A stretch of DNA of 64,000 nucleotides from an uncultured Muribaculaceae bacterium. Lineage in GTDB: Bacteria > Bacteroidota > Bacteroidia > Bacteroidales > Muribaculaceae. The stretch's first letter is position 1, and every line of letters starts with the position of its first letter. A program made the translations under genes and the position numbers. Shown here one piece after another: positions 26,056 through 35,244 of this stretch. The notes below the pieces were generated by a model, which was given only the letters and a program-made list of their open reading frames with translations, made no database searches and was not told the DNA's origin. The stretch is from NCBI GenBank assembly GCA_934663645.1, contig CAKUKR010000001.1:15081-79080 (forward strand), read 5' to 3'.

Positions 26056-28023
26056 TTACCTGTTCATCAACAGCAGCAGTATGCTGACATCAGCAGGAGA
26101 GACTCCCGGTATGCGGGAGGCTTGCCCTATCGTCGTCGGACGGATACGCGACAGCTTCTGCCGCGCCTCTGTTGATAGCGACGTCAACGCCTCGTAATCT
26201 GTGTCAGGCTTCAGGACGACATAATCGAGACGTGTCATCTTGTCCGCCAGTTCGCGCTCGCGCTGTATATAGCCCTCATACTTGAGCAGAATTTCCGCAG
26301 CTTCGATGATTTCATCGCGACGGTCAGCAGGCAGAGCCTGAAGCCTGGACTCGACAGCCGGCAATACTTCCGCCAACTTCGACAGTTCGAGGTGCGGGCG
26401 TTTCAGCAGCTCGACAAGGCGGACAGACCCGGAAATGGGAGCAGAGCCGACAGACTCCAACAGCTTATTGACAGCCTCGACGGGCTTGACGGAAAACTCA
26501 GAGCACCACCCTATCAGGCTGTCACGTTCATCGCGCTTTGAAACCATCAGCGAAAGGCGGCGGTCAGAGGCAAGCCCGATTTCATGGCCCAGCGGCGTCA
26601 GGCGCACGTCTGCATCGTCCTGACGAAGCAGTATACGGTACTCGGCTCGTGAAGTGAACATCCGGTATGGCTCATCTACCCCCTTTGTCACGAGGTCGTC
26701 GATTAGCACTCCTATATAGGCCATGTCTCGTCCAAGGACGACTGGAGGCAAATCCCGCAAGGCCCTGGCAGCATTGATGCCAGCCATCAGCCCTTGCGCC
26801 GCAGCCTCCTCATAGCCAGTAGTGCCATTCACCTGACCTGCAAAATAGAGACCGTTGACGAGCTTGGTCTGCAGATCATGGGTCAGCTGGGTGGGGTCGA
26901 AAAAGTCATACTCTATGGCATAGCCGGGACGGTACAGCTGCACGCCAGCGAGCGCGGGTATATGCTGCAACGCTTCAACCTGAACATCCCACGGCAAGGA
27001 ACTTGAGAAGCCGTTGACGTAGAACTCGCAGGTCGTCTCCCCCTCAGGCTCAAGGAAGAGCTGGTGGCTGTCCTTGTCGGCAAAGGTGACAATCTTGGTC
27101 TCGATGCTGGGGCAATAGCGAGGTCCTATGCTTTTGATCTGGCCGTTATAGAGCGGCGAGCGGTCGAGCGACGCCCTCAATATCTCATGCACTTCGGGAT
27201 TGGTGTGAACTATATAGCAGTCACGCGGAGCGAGCGTACGCTGAATCTCCGGCAAAAAGGAGAACTTGTGGAAATCCCTGTTAACCAGCACTCTTTCAGA
27301 CGAGCCAAGTCCTTTGCAAGCGACCCGGGAATTTGTCTCTTCCACCTCGTCGTCACCCTGCTGCGTCACAGCGAGGGAATAGTCAACCGTCCTGCCGTCT
27401 ATGCGAGCCGGCGTGCCTGTCTTCATGCGGTCCGCTACGAAGCCGAGAGACTTCAGCTGCTCTGTCAGACCGTGGCTGGACTGCTCGGAGATGCGGCCGC
27501 CAGGTACTTGCAGTTCGCCGAAGTGCATCAATCCGTTGAGAAAAGTGCCGGCTGTGAGTATTATTTTCCGGGCGTTGAACCTCACACCTAAAGCGGTCAC
27601 AACGCCCTTTACACTCTTGCGACCGTCTGGCAAATCCTCAAGAACAAACTCATTAACAGTGTCTTGGCAGAGCATAAGGTTGTCTGTATCGTCGAGTATC
27701 TGCCGCCACACGTCAATGTACTTGGTGCGGTCGCACTGGGCTCGCGGCGACCATACTGCCGGGCCCTTGGACCGGTTCAGCATGCGGAACTGCACCGAGC
27801 ATAGGTCGGCCACAATGCCAGTCACACCGCCAAGTGCATCTATTTCCCTGACAATCTGCCCCTTGGCTATGCCGCCGATGGCAGGGTTACAGGACATCTG
27901 CGCCACACGGTTCATGTCAGCGGTAATCAGCAATGTCGCCGCGCCAAGACGCGCAGCAGCAACCGCAGCCTCACATCCGGCATGGCCGCCGCCGATCACT
28001 ATGACATCAAAATCAAAACGCAT
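26056..28023 (-). CDS. mnmG: tRNA uridine-5-carboxymethylaminomethyl modification enzyme MnmG
   Basis: 655 residues from the ATG at 28021-28023 (MRFDFDVIVIGGGHAGCEAA); an upstream in-frame start would overlap ybeY and adds unlike residues. The FAD-binding GGGHAGCEAA motif, MSCNPAIGGIAKG, the GTFLNGLMHFGE region and the C-terminal GidA-associated helical domain (SRIPGVSPADVSILLLLMNR) are present. With MnmE it installs the cmnm5 group on the wobble uridine of certain tRNAs. It follows ybeY by 13 bases and precedes apt. The gene name gidA reflects its frequent origin-proximal location, in keeping with the parS-like sites next to it. Confidence 0.97.
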   Translation of the reverse strand: MRFDFDVIVIGGGHAGCEAAVAAARLGAATLLITADMNRVAQMSCNPAIGGIAKGQIVREIDALGGVTGIVADLCSVQFRMLNRSKGPAVWSPRAQCDRTKYIDVWRQILDDTDNLMLCQDTVNEFVLEDLPDGRKSVKGVVTALGVRFNARKIILTAGTFLNGLMHFGELQVPGGRISEQSSHGLTEQLKSLGFVADRMKTGTPARIDGRTVDYSLAVTQQGDDEVEETNSRVACKGLGSSERVLVNRDFHKFSFLPEIQRTLAPRDCYIVHTNPEVHEILRASLDRSPLYNGQIKSIGPRYCPSIETKIVTFADKDSHQLFLEPEGETTCEFYVNGFSSSLPWDVQVEALQHIPALAGVQLYRPGYAIEYDFFDPTQLTHDLQTKLVNGLYFAGQVNGTTGYEEAAAQGLMAGINAARALRDLPPVVLGRDMAYIGVLIDDLVTKGVDEPYRMFTSRAEYRILLRQDDADVRLTPLGHEIGLASDRRLSLMVSKRDERDSLIGWCSEFSVKPVEAVNKLLESVGSAPISGSVRLVELLKRPHLELSKLAEVLPAVESRLQALPADRRDEIIEAAEILLKYEGYIQRERELADKMTRLDYVVLKPDTDYEALTSLSTEARQKLSRIRPTTIGQASRIPGVSPADVSILLLLMNR

Positions 28024-28036
28024 ATTCGGTTTTCCG

Positions 28037-28456
28037 TCAAAGAGTTGAATACAATTCAAGAGCCTTGTTCTCCTCGGCCTCCATGATTTCACGCTCGCCA
28101 GGGCCCTTGTCGTCTATGCCGCAGAGGTGAAGCACACCGTGAATGATGACACGCAGCAGCTCGTTGTCCGCAGACACGCCGAACTTCTCGGCGTTGGAAG
28201 CAACAGTATCGAGCGAGATGAGAATATCGCCGCTGATAACACCGTCATGGTCATAGTCGAAGGTAATGACATCCGTATAATAGTCATGCCCGATGAACTG
28301 GCGGTTGGCGGCGAGGATATACTCATCATCGCAGAAGCAGTAAGTCACCTGCCCTACCCCAAGACCATGGTCACGCGCAACGGCATCTATCCACTGCGTG
28401 ATGCGTTCCTCATCGAGCGAGGGCATCTCCACCCCCTCAGTCATAAACTCTATCAT
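28037..28456 (-). CDS. ybeY: Endoribonuclease YbeY (rRNA maturation)
   Basis: 139 residues from the ATG at 28454-28456 (MIEFMTEGVEMPSLDEERIT); a GTG ten codons upstream is an alternative. The family signature HGVLHLCGIDDKGPGE is near the C-terminus; the usual third zinc ligand of HGxLHLxGyDH is replaced by Asp, as commonly seen in Bacteroidetes versions. DYYTDVITFDYD is also typical. It acts in 16S rRNA 3'-end maturation and ribosome quality control. A -7 element (28511-28518) lies upstream, so it probably heads the ybeY-mnmG-apt-uvrC transcription unit. Confidence 0.93.
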   Translation of the reverse strand: MIEFMTEGVEMPSLDEERITQWIDAVARDHGLGVGQVTYCFCDDEYILAANRQFIGHDYYTDVITFDYDHDGVISGDILISLDTVASNAEKFGVSADNELLRVIIHGVLHLCGIDDKGPGEREIMEAEENKALELYSTL

Positions 28457-28510
28457 AGACAAAAACTTTCGGCGGACACCTGTCACGAGCGTCCGCGCTG
28501 ATTAGGCTGG

Positions 28511-28518
28511 CAAATATA
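28511..28518 (-). promoter_or_regulatory. -7 promoter element of ybeY
   Basis: Minus strand reads TATATTTG, a full match to TAnnTTTG, about 55 bases before the ybeY ATG. No TTTG box is seen at the normal distance. Confidence 0.45.
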
Positions 28519-28740
28519 GCAATTTTTCCGAAAACAGCACTATTATTCGAGAGGAAAAGACGACAACGCCGCGAAACGCCTGTTCGGCTAATTTTCTGAA
28601 ACGTAATCCCCACCATGCACATAAACTCACCAAACAACTGAATACTGCATACTTACATCCCTCAAGACGGCTATTTAACCGCCTCGAGAATACATCATTC
28701 GCACATGGCCGAGCGGAAGGCGGTGAATACAGGCTTCTCG

Positions 28741-28771
28741 AAGCTGGAAAGAAAGGCTCAATTTCCAGCTT
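28741..28771. promoter_or_regulatory. Inverted repeat adjoining the glycosyltransferase promoter
   Basis: Perfect 10-bp arms AAGCTGGAAA and TTTCCAGCTT with an 11-base spacer end two bases before the -33 box. The place and symmetry suit an activator or repressor site. Confidence 0.5.
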
Positions 28772-28773
28772 GA

Positions 28774-28805
28774 TTTGCAAGGAGGCTGAAATATGACTAA
28801 CTTTG
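28774..28805 (+). promoter_or_regulatory. Consensus Bacteroidales promoter
   Basis: TTTG (28774-28777), a 20-base spacer and TAACTTTG (28798-28805) match the sigma-ABfr consensus TTTG-N19-21-TAnnTTTG at every fixed position. The downstream start codon is 22 bases after the -7 box. Confidence 0.85.
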
Positions 28806-28827
28806 GGGAAACAAAAACAGCACAGCG

Positions 28828-29979
28828 ATGAGAATAGGATTTGACGGCAAACGCGCCGTGTGCAACAATACGGGACTGGGAAACTATTCGCGGCTCGTCA
28901 TCGAGCAGCTCGCAGCATCGGCCCATGAGGGCGAGGAACTGTTCGTCTACACGCCGCGCATGACAGACAACCCCCGTCTCTCGCGCATCAAGACATTTCC
29001 GCAAGTGCGAATTATGGAGCGCCACCGGCGTTTCATGGAGAGCGCGGCGGCATGGCGGTCTCGGGGGATAGTCCGCGACCTGCGCCACGACGCTATAGAC
29101 CTGTACCACGGGCTTAGCAACGAGCTGCCGCTTAACATAGGCACCTCTGGCATACCCTCCGTTCTGACGATGCACGATGTGATATACCGCCGTCTCCCCT
29201 ACTGCTATTCGGCCATCGACCGCCTGCTGTACGACTACAAGTACGGCCGCTCCTGCCGGGTCGCCACACGCATCATCGCCATAAGCGAATGTACCAAACG
29301 CGACATCATACATTACTATAATGTGCCGGAGGAGAAAATCGACGTGGTATACCAGGGGTGCGACCCTCAGTTTTCGCGGCAGTGGAGCCGGGAGGAGCTG
29401 GAGACCCTGCGCCGGCGGCTCAACCTGCCGAGGCGGTATGTGGTGCAGGTGGGGACCGTGGAGCGGCGCAAGAACCTCGAGCTGACAGTCCGCGCCATGG
29501 CTGCATTGCCCCTGGAAATCAAGCTTGTCGCTGTGGGGCGCGACAATTCGTATATGAAACGAGTGCAAGCCATAGCTCGCAGAGAAGGTGTTGCAGACCG
29601 CGTCATCTTCATGGGGCCTGTGGCGTTTCCCGACCTGCCAGGGGTGTACCAAGCCGCCGAGGCAATAGCCTACCCCTCACGCTACGAAGGGTTCGGTCTG
29701 CCCGTAATCGAGGGGATATTGAGCCGCCGACCTGTGATTGCAGCCACCGGGTCATGCCTCGAGGAGGCCGGCGGCGACGGGGCAATTTACGTCAACCCGG
29801 ACGACGTGCAGGGCATGGCAGAAGCATTGCAGGCCGTCACCGCCGGCGGTGCTGACACCGCCGCTTTGACAGCACGAGGACTGCGCCATGTGGCCAGGTT
29901 TGACACTTCTGCCATGGCTGACAATATCCGCACAGTATACGCCAAAACGCTTTCAGATTTCCAAAACAGGAATCGATAA
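28828..29979 (+). CDS. GT4-family glycosyltransferase
   Basis: 383 residues beginning MRIGFDGKRAVCNNTGLGNY. A GT-B fold with the donor-site motif YPSRYEGFGLPVIEGILSRR (the E-x7-E pattern) near residues 290-310, and a central QVGTVERRKNLELTVRAMAA stretch, place it in the GT4/GT1 glycosyltransferase group. It transfers a sugar from a nucleotide sugar at the cytoplasmic face of the inner membrane; acceptor unknown. It has a consensus promoter and is the last gene before the dcw cluster, where mraZ would normally be expected. Confidence 0.88.
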   Translation: MRIGFDGKRAVCNNTGLGNYSRLVIEQLAASAHEGEELFVYTPRMTDNPRLSRIKTFPQVRIMERHRRFMESAAAWRSRGIVRDLRHDAIDLYHGLSNELPLNIGTSGIPSVLTMHDVIYRRLPYCYSAIDRLLYDYKYGRSCRVATRIIAISECTKRDIIHYYNVPEEKIDVVYQGCDPQFSRQWSREELETLRRRLNLPRRYVVQVGTVERRKNLELTVRAMAALPLEIKLVAVGRDNSYMKRVQAIARREGVADRVIFMGPVAFPDLPGVYQAAEAIAYPSRYEGFGLPVIEGILSRRPVIAATGSCLEEAGGDGAIYVNPDDVQGMAEALQAVTAGGADTAALTARGLRHVARFDTSAMADNIRTVYAKTLSDFQNRNR

Positions 29980-30201
29980 TGCGAGGCCTCTCAGCATACG
30001 CCTTGCGAGTGTGTAGATAACTTTTTCCGCCTATTCGGCATTATTTAAGAATTAAGCAATGTAAATTGCCGGCGGAATTGTGTACTTTTACAATCCTGAA
30101 CCATAGTGTGTGCATTAGGCAGCAGGAGGCGCGGGCATGAGCAAGACCTTACGTTGCCGTTCAGCAACACACACAGCCACAAGCATAGGGGGGCATAACG
30201 A

Positions 30202-31137
30202 ATGACAGAACAGACATACCACATACCGGCATTGCTGGAAGAAACCGTCAACAGCCTGAATATCAAACCTGACGGCGTATACCTCGACGCCACATTCGGC
30301 GGCGGCGGGCACTCGCGTGCCATCCTCTCTCGCCTCGGCCAGGCAGGACACCTCTACGGGCTGGACCAGGACATCGATGCTCGGGCAAACAGCCCCGAGG
30401 ATGCGCGGTTTACTTTCGTACATTCCAATTTCCGCTATGCCGAAAATTTCATGCACTACCACAACGCCATTCCCTTAGATGGCATTTTGGCAGACCTTGG
30501 CGTTTCATTCCACCATTTCGACACTGCAGAAAGAGGCTTCTCATTCCGCGCCGACGCGCCGCTGGACATGCGCATGAACCAGTCTGCCAGCGTGACAGCG
30601 GCAGACATCGTCAACGGCTATGACGAGCAGCAGCTCGCCGGCCTGCTGCGCCTGTACGGCGACATCAAGCAGCCACGGCTGATGGTGGCTGCCATCATGC
30701 GCTCACGCGCCGCAGAGCCGATACGGACCACATTGCAGCTGGCAGATGCTGTCACCCCGGCACTAAACCCCCGGCAAGTCAAGAAGGAGCTCGCACAGGT
30801 GTTTCAGGCACTGCGCATCGAGGTCAACGGCGAGATGACAGCACTGCGAAAATTCCTCGCCTCCACGGCGCGGATACTCCGACCAGGAGGACGGCTTGCC
30901 GTCCTCACCTATCATTCGCTCGAAGACCGCCTGGTCAAGAACTTCATGCGCTCGGGCAACATGGAGGGGCATTTGGAACAGGACTTCTTCGGCAACATCT
31001 CAACACCATGGCGGCTGGTGACCCGCCAGCCCGTGACCGCGTCACGAGAGGAGGTGGAGGCCAACCCTCGCGCACGCAGCGCGAAACTGCGAGTCGCAGA
31101 ACTGAAAGCAGTACAGGAAATCGACAACCCAGACTGA
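30202..31137 (+). CDS. rsmH: 16S rRNA (cytosine1402-N4)-methyltransferase
   Basis: 311 residues. The SAM-binding loop DATFGGGGHS is at residues 29-38, followed by LYGLDQDIDA and the family-specific RGFSFRADAPLDMRMNQS. It N4-methylates C1402 in the decoding centre of 16S rRNA. It is the first gene of the dcw cluster; mraZ, usually just upstream, is absent from the 222-base gap before it, which shows no other gene or clear promoter. ftsL starts 8 bases after its stop. Confidence 0.96.
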   Translation: MTEQTYHIPALLEETVNSLNIKPDGVYLDATFGGGGHSRAILSRLGQAGHLYGLDQDIDARANSPEDARFTFVHSNFRYAENFMHYHNAIPLDGILADLGVSFHHFDTAERGFSFRADAPLDMRMNQSASVTAADIVNGYDEQQLAGLLRLYGDIKQPRLMVAAIMRSRAAEPIRTTLQLADAVTPALNPRQVKKELAQVFQALRIEVNGEMTALRKFLASTARILRPGGRLAVLTYHSLEDRLVKNFMRSGNMEGHLEQDFFGNISTPWRLVTRQPVTASREEVEANPRARSAKLRVAELKAVQEIDNPD

Positions 31138-31144
31138 CAACGCC

Positions 31145-31558
31145 ATGGCCAAGAAAGCGATACAGAAAGAAGACAAGCCTAAGAAGGGGACGATGCGCTT
31201 CCTGCATTGGCGCGGCATGAGGAACGGAGAAAACCTGTCCATCGACTTCCTGCGCGACAACGGCTGGTTCATCATCGTCGCGACAATCATTATGCTGATA
31301 ATCATCGGGATGCGCTACCGTACACAGACTCTGCAAAAGGAGATCGAGAACCTCAACTCGCAGCTGCGTGCCGCAGAGAGCGAGATGATGACTGAAAAGC
31401 AGAAGTACATGTCGCAGATACGCGAGACCCGCATGCTCGAGCTGGTGCGCCAGAACGGGCTGGGGCTGATACACCAGGAGCAGCCGCCATACGAGATACA
31501 GGCGGACATACCCGTAACAGAACATTCACCGGCACAGCCCACACCAGAAACAAAATGA
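31145..31558 (+). CDS. ftsL: Cell division protein FtsL-like
   Basis: 137 residues: a basic cytoplasmic N-terminus, one transmembrane helix (about 41-56, WFIIVATIIMLIIIGM), a short periplasmic coiled coil (about 58-100) and a Pro/Thr-rich end. This is the layout of FtsL, a member of the FtsQLB complex; sequence conservation in the family is weak, so the call rests partly on the position between rsmH and ftsI. Its stop overlaps the ftsI start by 4 bases (ATGA), pointing to translational coupling. Confidence 0.8.
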   Translation: MAKKAIQKEDKPKKGTMRFLHWRGMRNGENLSIDFLRDNGWFIIVATIIMLIIIGMRYRTQTLQKEIENLNSQLRAAESEMMTEKQKYMSQIRETRMLELVRQNGLGLIHQEQPPYEIQADIPVTEHSPAQPTPETK

Positions 31559-33750
31559 AAAAGACCGGCGCGAACAAGAGACACATCATGGGCCGATATG
31601 CCATCATCATAGGCACATCGCTCATCGTCGCTGTGCTGATAATATACAAGCTGTTCTCAATCGCCGTCATCCACGGCAGAGAATGGAAAGAAACCGCAGC
31701 AAAGGAGCTGTCGAAGACGAGCGTCGCCAACCCGCTGCGCGGCAGCATACTGTCAGACAACGGCAACATACTGGCCTGTACCGTCAACTCGTTCCACATA
31801 AAGCTGGACATGCAGAACTCCGCCTGGAGCAACTCCAAGAAAATAGGCATCAAAGCCAAAACCATCGACTCACTCGCAGACTCGCTGGACCGGTACTACC
31901 CCCTGGTGGCAGGCCTCGAAAAGCTGCAGGCAGACGAGCGCGAGAAGAAGTCGTGGCGGACAAAGCTTCACAACGAGATTGCGAAAGACGTGCCTGACCG
32001 CAACGCCGCCCTGTATGTGAAGAAGTTCGGCGACGAGGAGGATTACCAACGCATCCTGTCATTCCCGGGGATACGCAACTTCTACAAGCCCAACGGCTCG
32101 CTAAGAGGGAACAAGCGGCCGATAGGCACGGAACGCGCAGTCAAGCGCATCTACCCCTACGGCGACATGGCAAAGCTCAGCATCGGCCGAGTCTCGGAAA
32201 TGAGGGTAGCGCAAGCCAACAAGAAGGACACGCTGAACGAGATACACGGCTATTCAGGCCTCGAAAAGGACTTCGACAAGCTGCTGTACGGCGTGCCGGG
32301 CAAGAAGCAGCGCATGTCTGGAGCCGGGGGCACCAAGGACATTGTAGTCGAGAGGCCACAGCACGGATACGACGTGTATTCCACTATCAACATCGACATG
32401 CAGGAAATGCTCGACGAGGAGCTGCGCAGCGTATGCGCCGAGGCTAACGCCGTCTGGGCGACCGCAATAATCATGGAGACGCGGACCGGCGCGATAAAGG
32501 CGCTGTCCAACATGGAGCTGCTCGCTGACAACACTTACGGCGAGGCCATGAACCGTGCCGGGCTGCGGTTTGAGCCAGGCTCGGTCATCAAGCCCATCTC
32601 GCTGATGATCGCCTTTGAGGACGGCCTGGTCAGATCGGTCAACGATGCCGTGGACTGCAGCCCGTTCCAGGGGACGACGGACAACCATGCCCCGGCTGTC
32701 AAGAGCATGAAGCAGGTCATCGGCATGTCCTCCAACACGGGCATCGCTCGCATCCTGTTCCGTGGCTACAAAGACCATCCGGAGAGCTACCACGACCGTC
32801 TGGAGAAGATAGGCTTCTTCGAGCGTTTCCACTCGGGGCTGGGCATCGAGAACACCCCGTATTTCCCGCGCCTGACAGCCACAGACCGCAACGGCAACCC
32901 CATTACCATGACCGCACGGCATCTGAGCCTCGCGCGGCAGACATACGGGTACAACAGCGAAATCCCGCCCATCTACACGCTGGCATACTACAACGCAATC
33001 GCCAACGGCGGCATATTGGTATACCCCCACCTTATCTCGAAAATCACAGACGAGGACGGGCGCGACTCGGTGCTGGCTGTCAAGTCGCAACGGGTCTGCT
33101 CCAAGGAAACTGCTGACAAGGTGGCGGAATGCCTGCGGTATACGGTCACCGGCAACGGCTCGGACCACACTACCGCCATGGCGCTCAAGGACGACCGGGT
33201 GGCCCTGGCCGGCAAGACCGGGACGGCATACCCGGCGTTCAACATGAAGGAGGACGGGCGCACGGGCTATGACCTGTCGCGGCGGCGGTATGCCTTCGCG
33301 GGCTTCTTCCCCTACGAAAACCCAAAGTACTCGATGATGGTGCTCATCCTCGCCCCGGCCGGCGCATCTGCCGCAAGGACCTCGGGCAAGGTGATGCTGA
33401 ACATGGCCCTGCGCCTGTACTCGCGCGGGCTGCTCGACAACACCTCGACATATACCGACCTCCACTCCTCGTCCACCCCAGTGTTCATCGCCCCGCCGGG
33501 CTTCAACACCTCATACATCCGCGACATGCTGGGCATAAGCAGCTGCAAGAAGTTCAGCACGGCAGCGCTGTCACCGTCAGGCACTATGCCCGACATGAGC
33601 GGATACGACCCTGAGACGGCAATAGCCACGCTCGAGCGCATGGGCGTGAACGTGAGGATACTGGGCACAGGGCATGTGGCCGGACAGGACATCCTGCCAG
33701 GCACGCCGCTGCGTCCAGGCATGACAGTTTACCTGACATTAAAAATATAA
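31555..33750 (+). CDS. ftsI: Division-specific peptidoglycan transpeptidase (PBP3/FtsI) with PASTA domain
   Basis: 731 residues: transmembrane anchor about 14-36, a PBP dimerisation domain and a transpeptidase domain. Active-site motifs are S343-V-I-K346 (SxxK), S392-S-N394 (SxN) and K554-T-G-T (KTG). The last ~55 residues (MPDMSGYDPETAIATLERMG ... RPGMTVYLTLKI) form a PASTA domain. It crosslinks septal peptidoglycan in the periplasm with FtsW. murE follows after 7 bases. Confidence 0.95.
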   Translation: MKKTGANKRHIMGRYAIIIGTSLIVAVLIIYKLFSIAVIHGREWKETAAKELSKTSVANPLRGSILSDNGNILACTVNSFHIKLDMQNSAWSNSKKIGIKAKTIDSLADSLDRYYPLVAGLEKLQADEREKKSWRTKLHNEIAKDVPDRNAALYVKKFGDEEDYQRILSFPGIRNFYKPNGSLRGNKRPIGTERAVKRIYPYGDMAKLSIGRVSEMRVAQANKKDTLNEIHGYSGLEKDFDKLLYGVPGKKQRMSGAGGTKDIVVERPQHGYDVYSTINIDMQEMLDEELRSVCAEANAVWATAIIMETRTGAIKALSNMELLADNTYGEAMNRAGLRFEPGSVIKPISLMIAFEDGLVRSVNDAVDCSPFQGTTDNHAPAVKSMKQVIGMSSNTGIARILFRGYKDHPESYHDRLEKIGFFERFHSGLGIENTPYFPRLTATDRNGNPITMTARHLSLARQTYGYNSEIPPIYTLAYYNAIANGGILVYPHLISKITDEDGRDSVLAVKSQRVCSKETADKVAECLRYTVTGNGSDHTTAMALKDDRVALAGKTGTAYPAFNMKEDGRTGYDLSRRRYAFAGFFPYENPKYSMMVLILAPAGASAARTSGKVMLNMALRLYSRGLLDNTSTYTDLHSSSTPVFIAPPGFNTSYIRDMLGISSCKKFSTAALSPSGTMPDMSGYDPETAIATLERMGVNVRILGTGHVAGQDILPGTPLRPGMTVYLTLKI

Positions 33751-33757
33751 CGATACT

Positions 33758-35212
33758 ATGATCATCAAATTATCAAACCTACTCCGTGAGATAGAGCCGC
33801 TGGAAATCATCGGCGACACTGACAAGAACATTGTCAGCCTCGTGAGCGATTCGCGCAAAGCGGTCAAGGGGGGGATGTTTGTGGCAGTGCGCGGCGTGAC
33901 CACCGACGGCCACAAGTACATCCCCGTCGTGGCAAGCAACCATGTGGGCGCCATAGTATGCGAAAACCTCCCCTCCGCAATCGAGAAGGGGATAACATAT
34001 ATCCGTGTCGCCAATTCCGCCGACGCGCTCGGCCGCCTCGCCTCCGCCTGGCACGACCACCCCTCGCGCCACCTAAAGCTGATCGGCGTGACCGGCACCA
34101 ACGGCAAGACCACAACCGCCACCCTGCTCTATGAGATGGCAAAATACGAGGGCTGCCGGGCAGGGCTGCTCTCAACGGTATGCAACTATGTATGCGACCG
34201 CGCCATACCCACCACGCACACCACTCCCGACCCGCTGACGCTCAACGCGCTGCTCGCCGAAATGGTGGAGGCTGGCTGCGAATACGCTTTCATGGAGGTC
34301 TCCTCGCACGCTGCCGACCAGTGCCGCATCGCCGGCCTGAACTTCGCCGGCGCGATATTTTCCAACCTCACGCGAGACCACCTGGACTACCACAAGACGG
34401 TGGAGAACTACATGAACGCAAAGAAGAAGTTTTTCGACATGCTCCCCGAGGACGCTTTCGCGCTCATCAACATCGACGACAGCCACGGCCGCTACATGGT
34501 GCAGAACACCCGCGCCCGTGTCTACACATACTCGCTGCGCACTGACGCTGACTTCCGCTGCCGCATCATGGAGACCCGCCTCGACGGCACACTGCTGACG
34601 CTCAACGGCAGGGAGGTTGAAGTGGCTTTCACCGGACGCTTCAACGCCTACAACCTGACGGCTGTCTACGGCGCGGCTGTCCTGGCCGGCTTCAGCCCCG
34701 AGGAGGTGCTGGTCAACATGAGCCGCCTCGTCCCCGTGGCAGGGCGTTTCCAGACCATACATACACCCAACGGCGTGACTGCGATAGTAGACTATGCCCA
34801 CACCCCGGACGCACTGGTCAACGTGCTCGACACCATACGCGAAATCGTAGGCCCGGAGGGGGAAATCACCACCGTCACCGGCGCGGGCGGCGACCGCGAC
34901 CACGGCAAACGGCCGATAATGGCGAGCGAGGCGGCTCGGCGCAGCGACCGCCTGTTCCTCACCTCTGACAACCCGCGCACCGAAGACCCGCAAGCCATAA
35001 TCGACGACATGGCGAAAGGCCTCGACAGTGAGGCTCTCTCTCGCACGCAGACCATAGTGGACCGCCGCGAGGCTATACGCACCGCACTGCGCACCGCCGC
35101 CCCCGGCTCCGTTGTGCTGATCGCCGGCAAGGGGCATGAGACATACCAGGAAGTGAACGGTGTGCGCCACCATTTCGACGACCGCCAGGAAGTGTATGAC
35201 ACATTCGCCTGA
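33758..35212 (+). CDS. murE: UDP-MurNAc-tripeptide synthetase
   Basis: 484 residues. The Mur-ligase ATP loop GTNGKTT is at 113-119. The DNPR motif at residues 404-407 (SDNPRTEDP) is the signature of enzymes that add meso-diaminopimelate rather than lysine, as expected in a Gram-negative wall. It adds the third residue of the stem peptide in the cytoplasm. It lies between ftsI and mraY in the dcw operon. Confidence 0.96.
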   Translation: MIIKLSNLLREIEPLEIIGDTDKNIVSLVSDSRKAVKGGMFVAVRGVTTDGHKYIPVVASNHVGAIVCENLPSAIEKGITYIRVANSADALGRLASAWHDHPSRHLKLIGVTGTNGKTTTATLLYEMAKYEGCRAGLLSTVCNYVCDRAIPTTHTTPDPLTLNALLAEMVEAGCEYAFMEVSSHAADQCRIAGLNFAGAIFSNLTRDHLDYHKTVENYMNAKKKFFDMLPEDAFALINIDDSHGRYMVQNTRARVYTYSLRTDADFRCRIMETRLDGTLLTLNGREVEVAFTGRFNAYNLTAVYGAAVLAGFSPEEVLVNMSRLVPVAGRFQTIHTPNGVTAIVDYAHTPDALVNVLDTIREIVGPEGEITTVTGAGGDRDHGKRPIMASEAARRSDRLFLTSDNPRTEDPQAIIDDMAKGLDSEALSRTQTIVDRREAIRTALRTAAPGSVVLIAGKGHETYQEVNGVRHHFDDRQEVYDTFA

Positions 35213-35244
35213 CGGACGGCACTTTACAGAACCCTAAAAATGAA

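Larger units (their letters stand above)
28457..28827. other. Divergent promoter region between ybeY and a glycosyltransferase
   Basis: No gene is seen. The region has the ybeY -7 element (28511-28518), the full glycosyltransferase promoter (28774-28805) and a 10-bp inverted repeat just upstream of that promoter (28741-28771). The 200 bases between show no clear feature. Confidence 0.6.

Noticed and set aside
28023..28092. Upstream start for mnmG
   Set aside because: It overlaps ybeY and adds residues unlike the conserved MnmG N-terminus.
32254..33465. A 403-codon minus-strand frame opposite ftsI
   Set aside because: Antisense shadow of the transpeptidase domain with no signal or domain.
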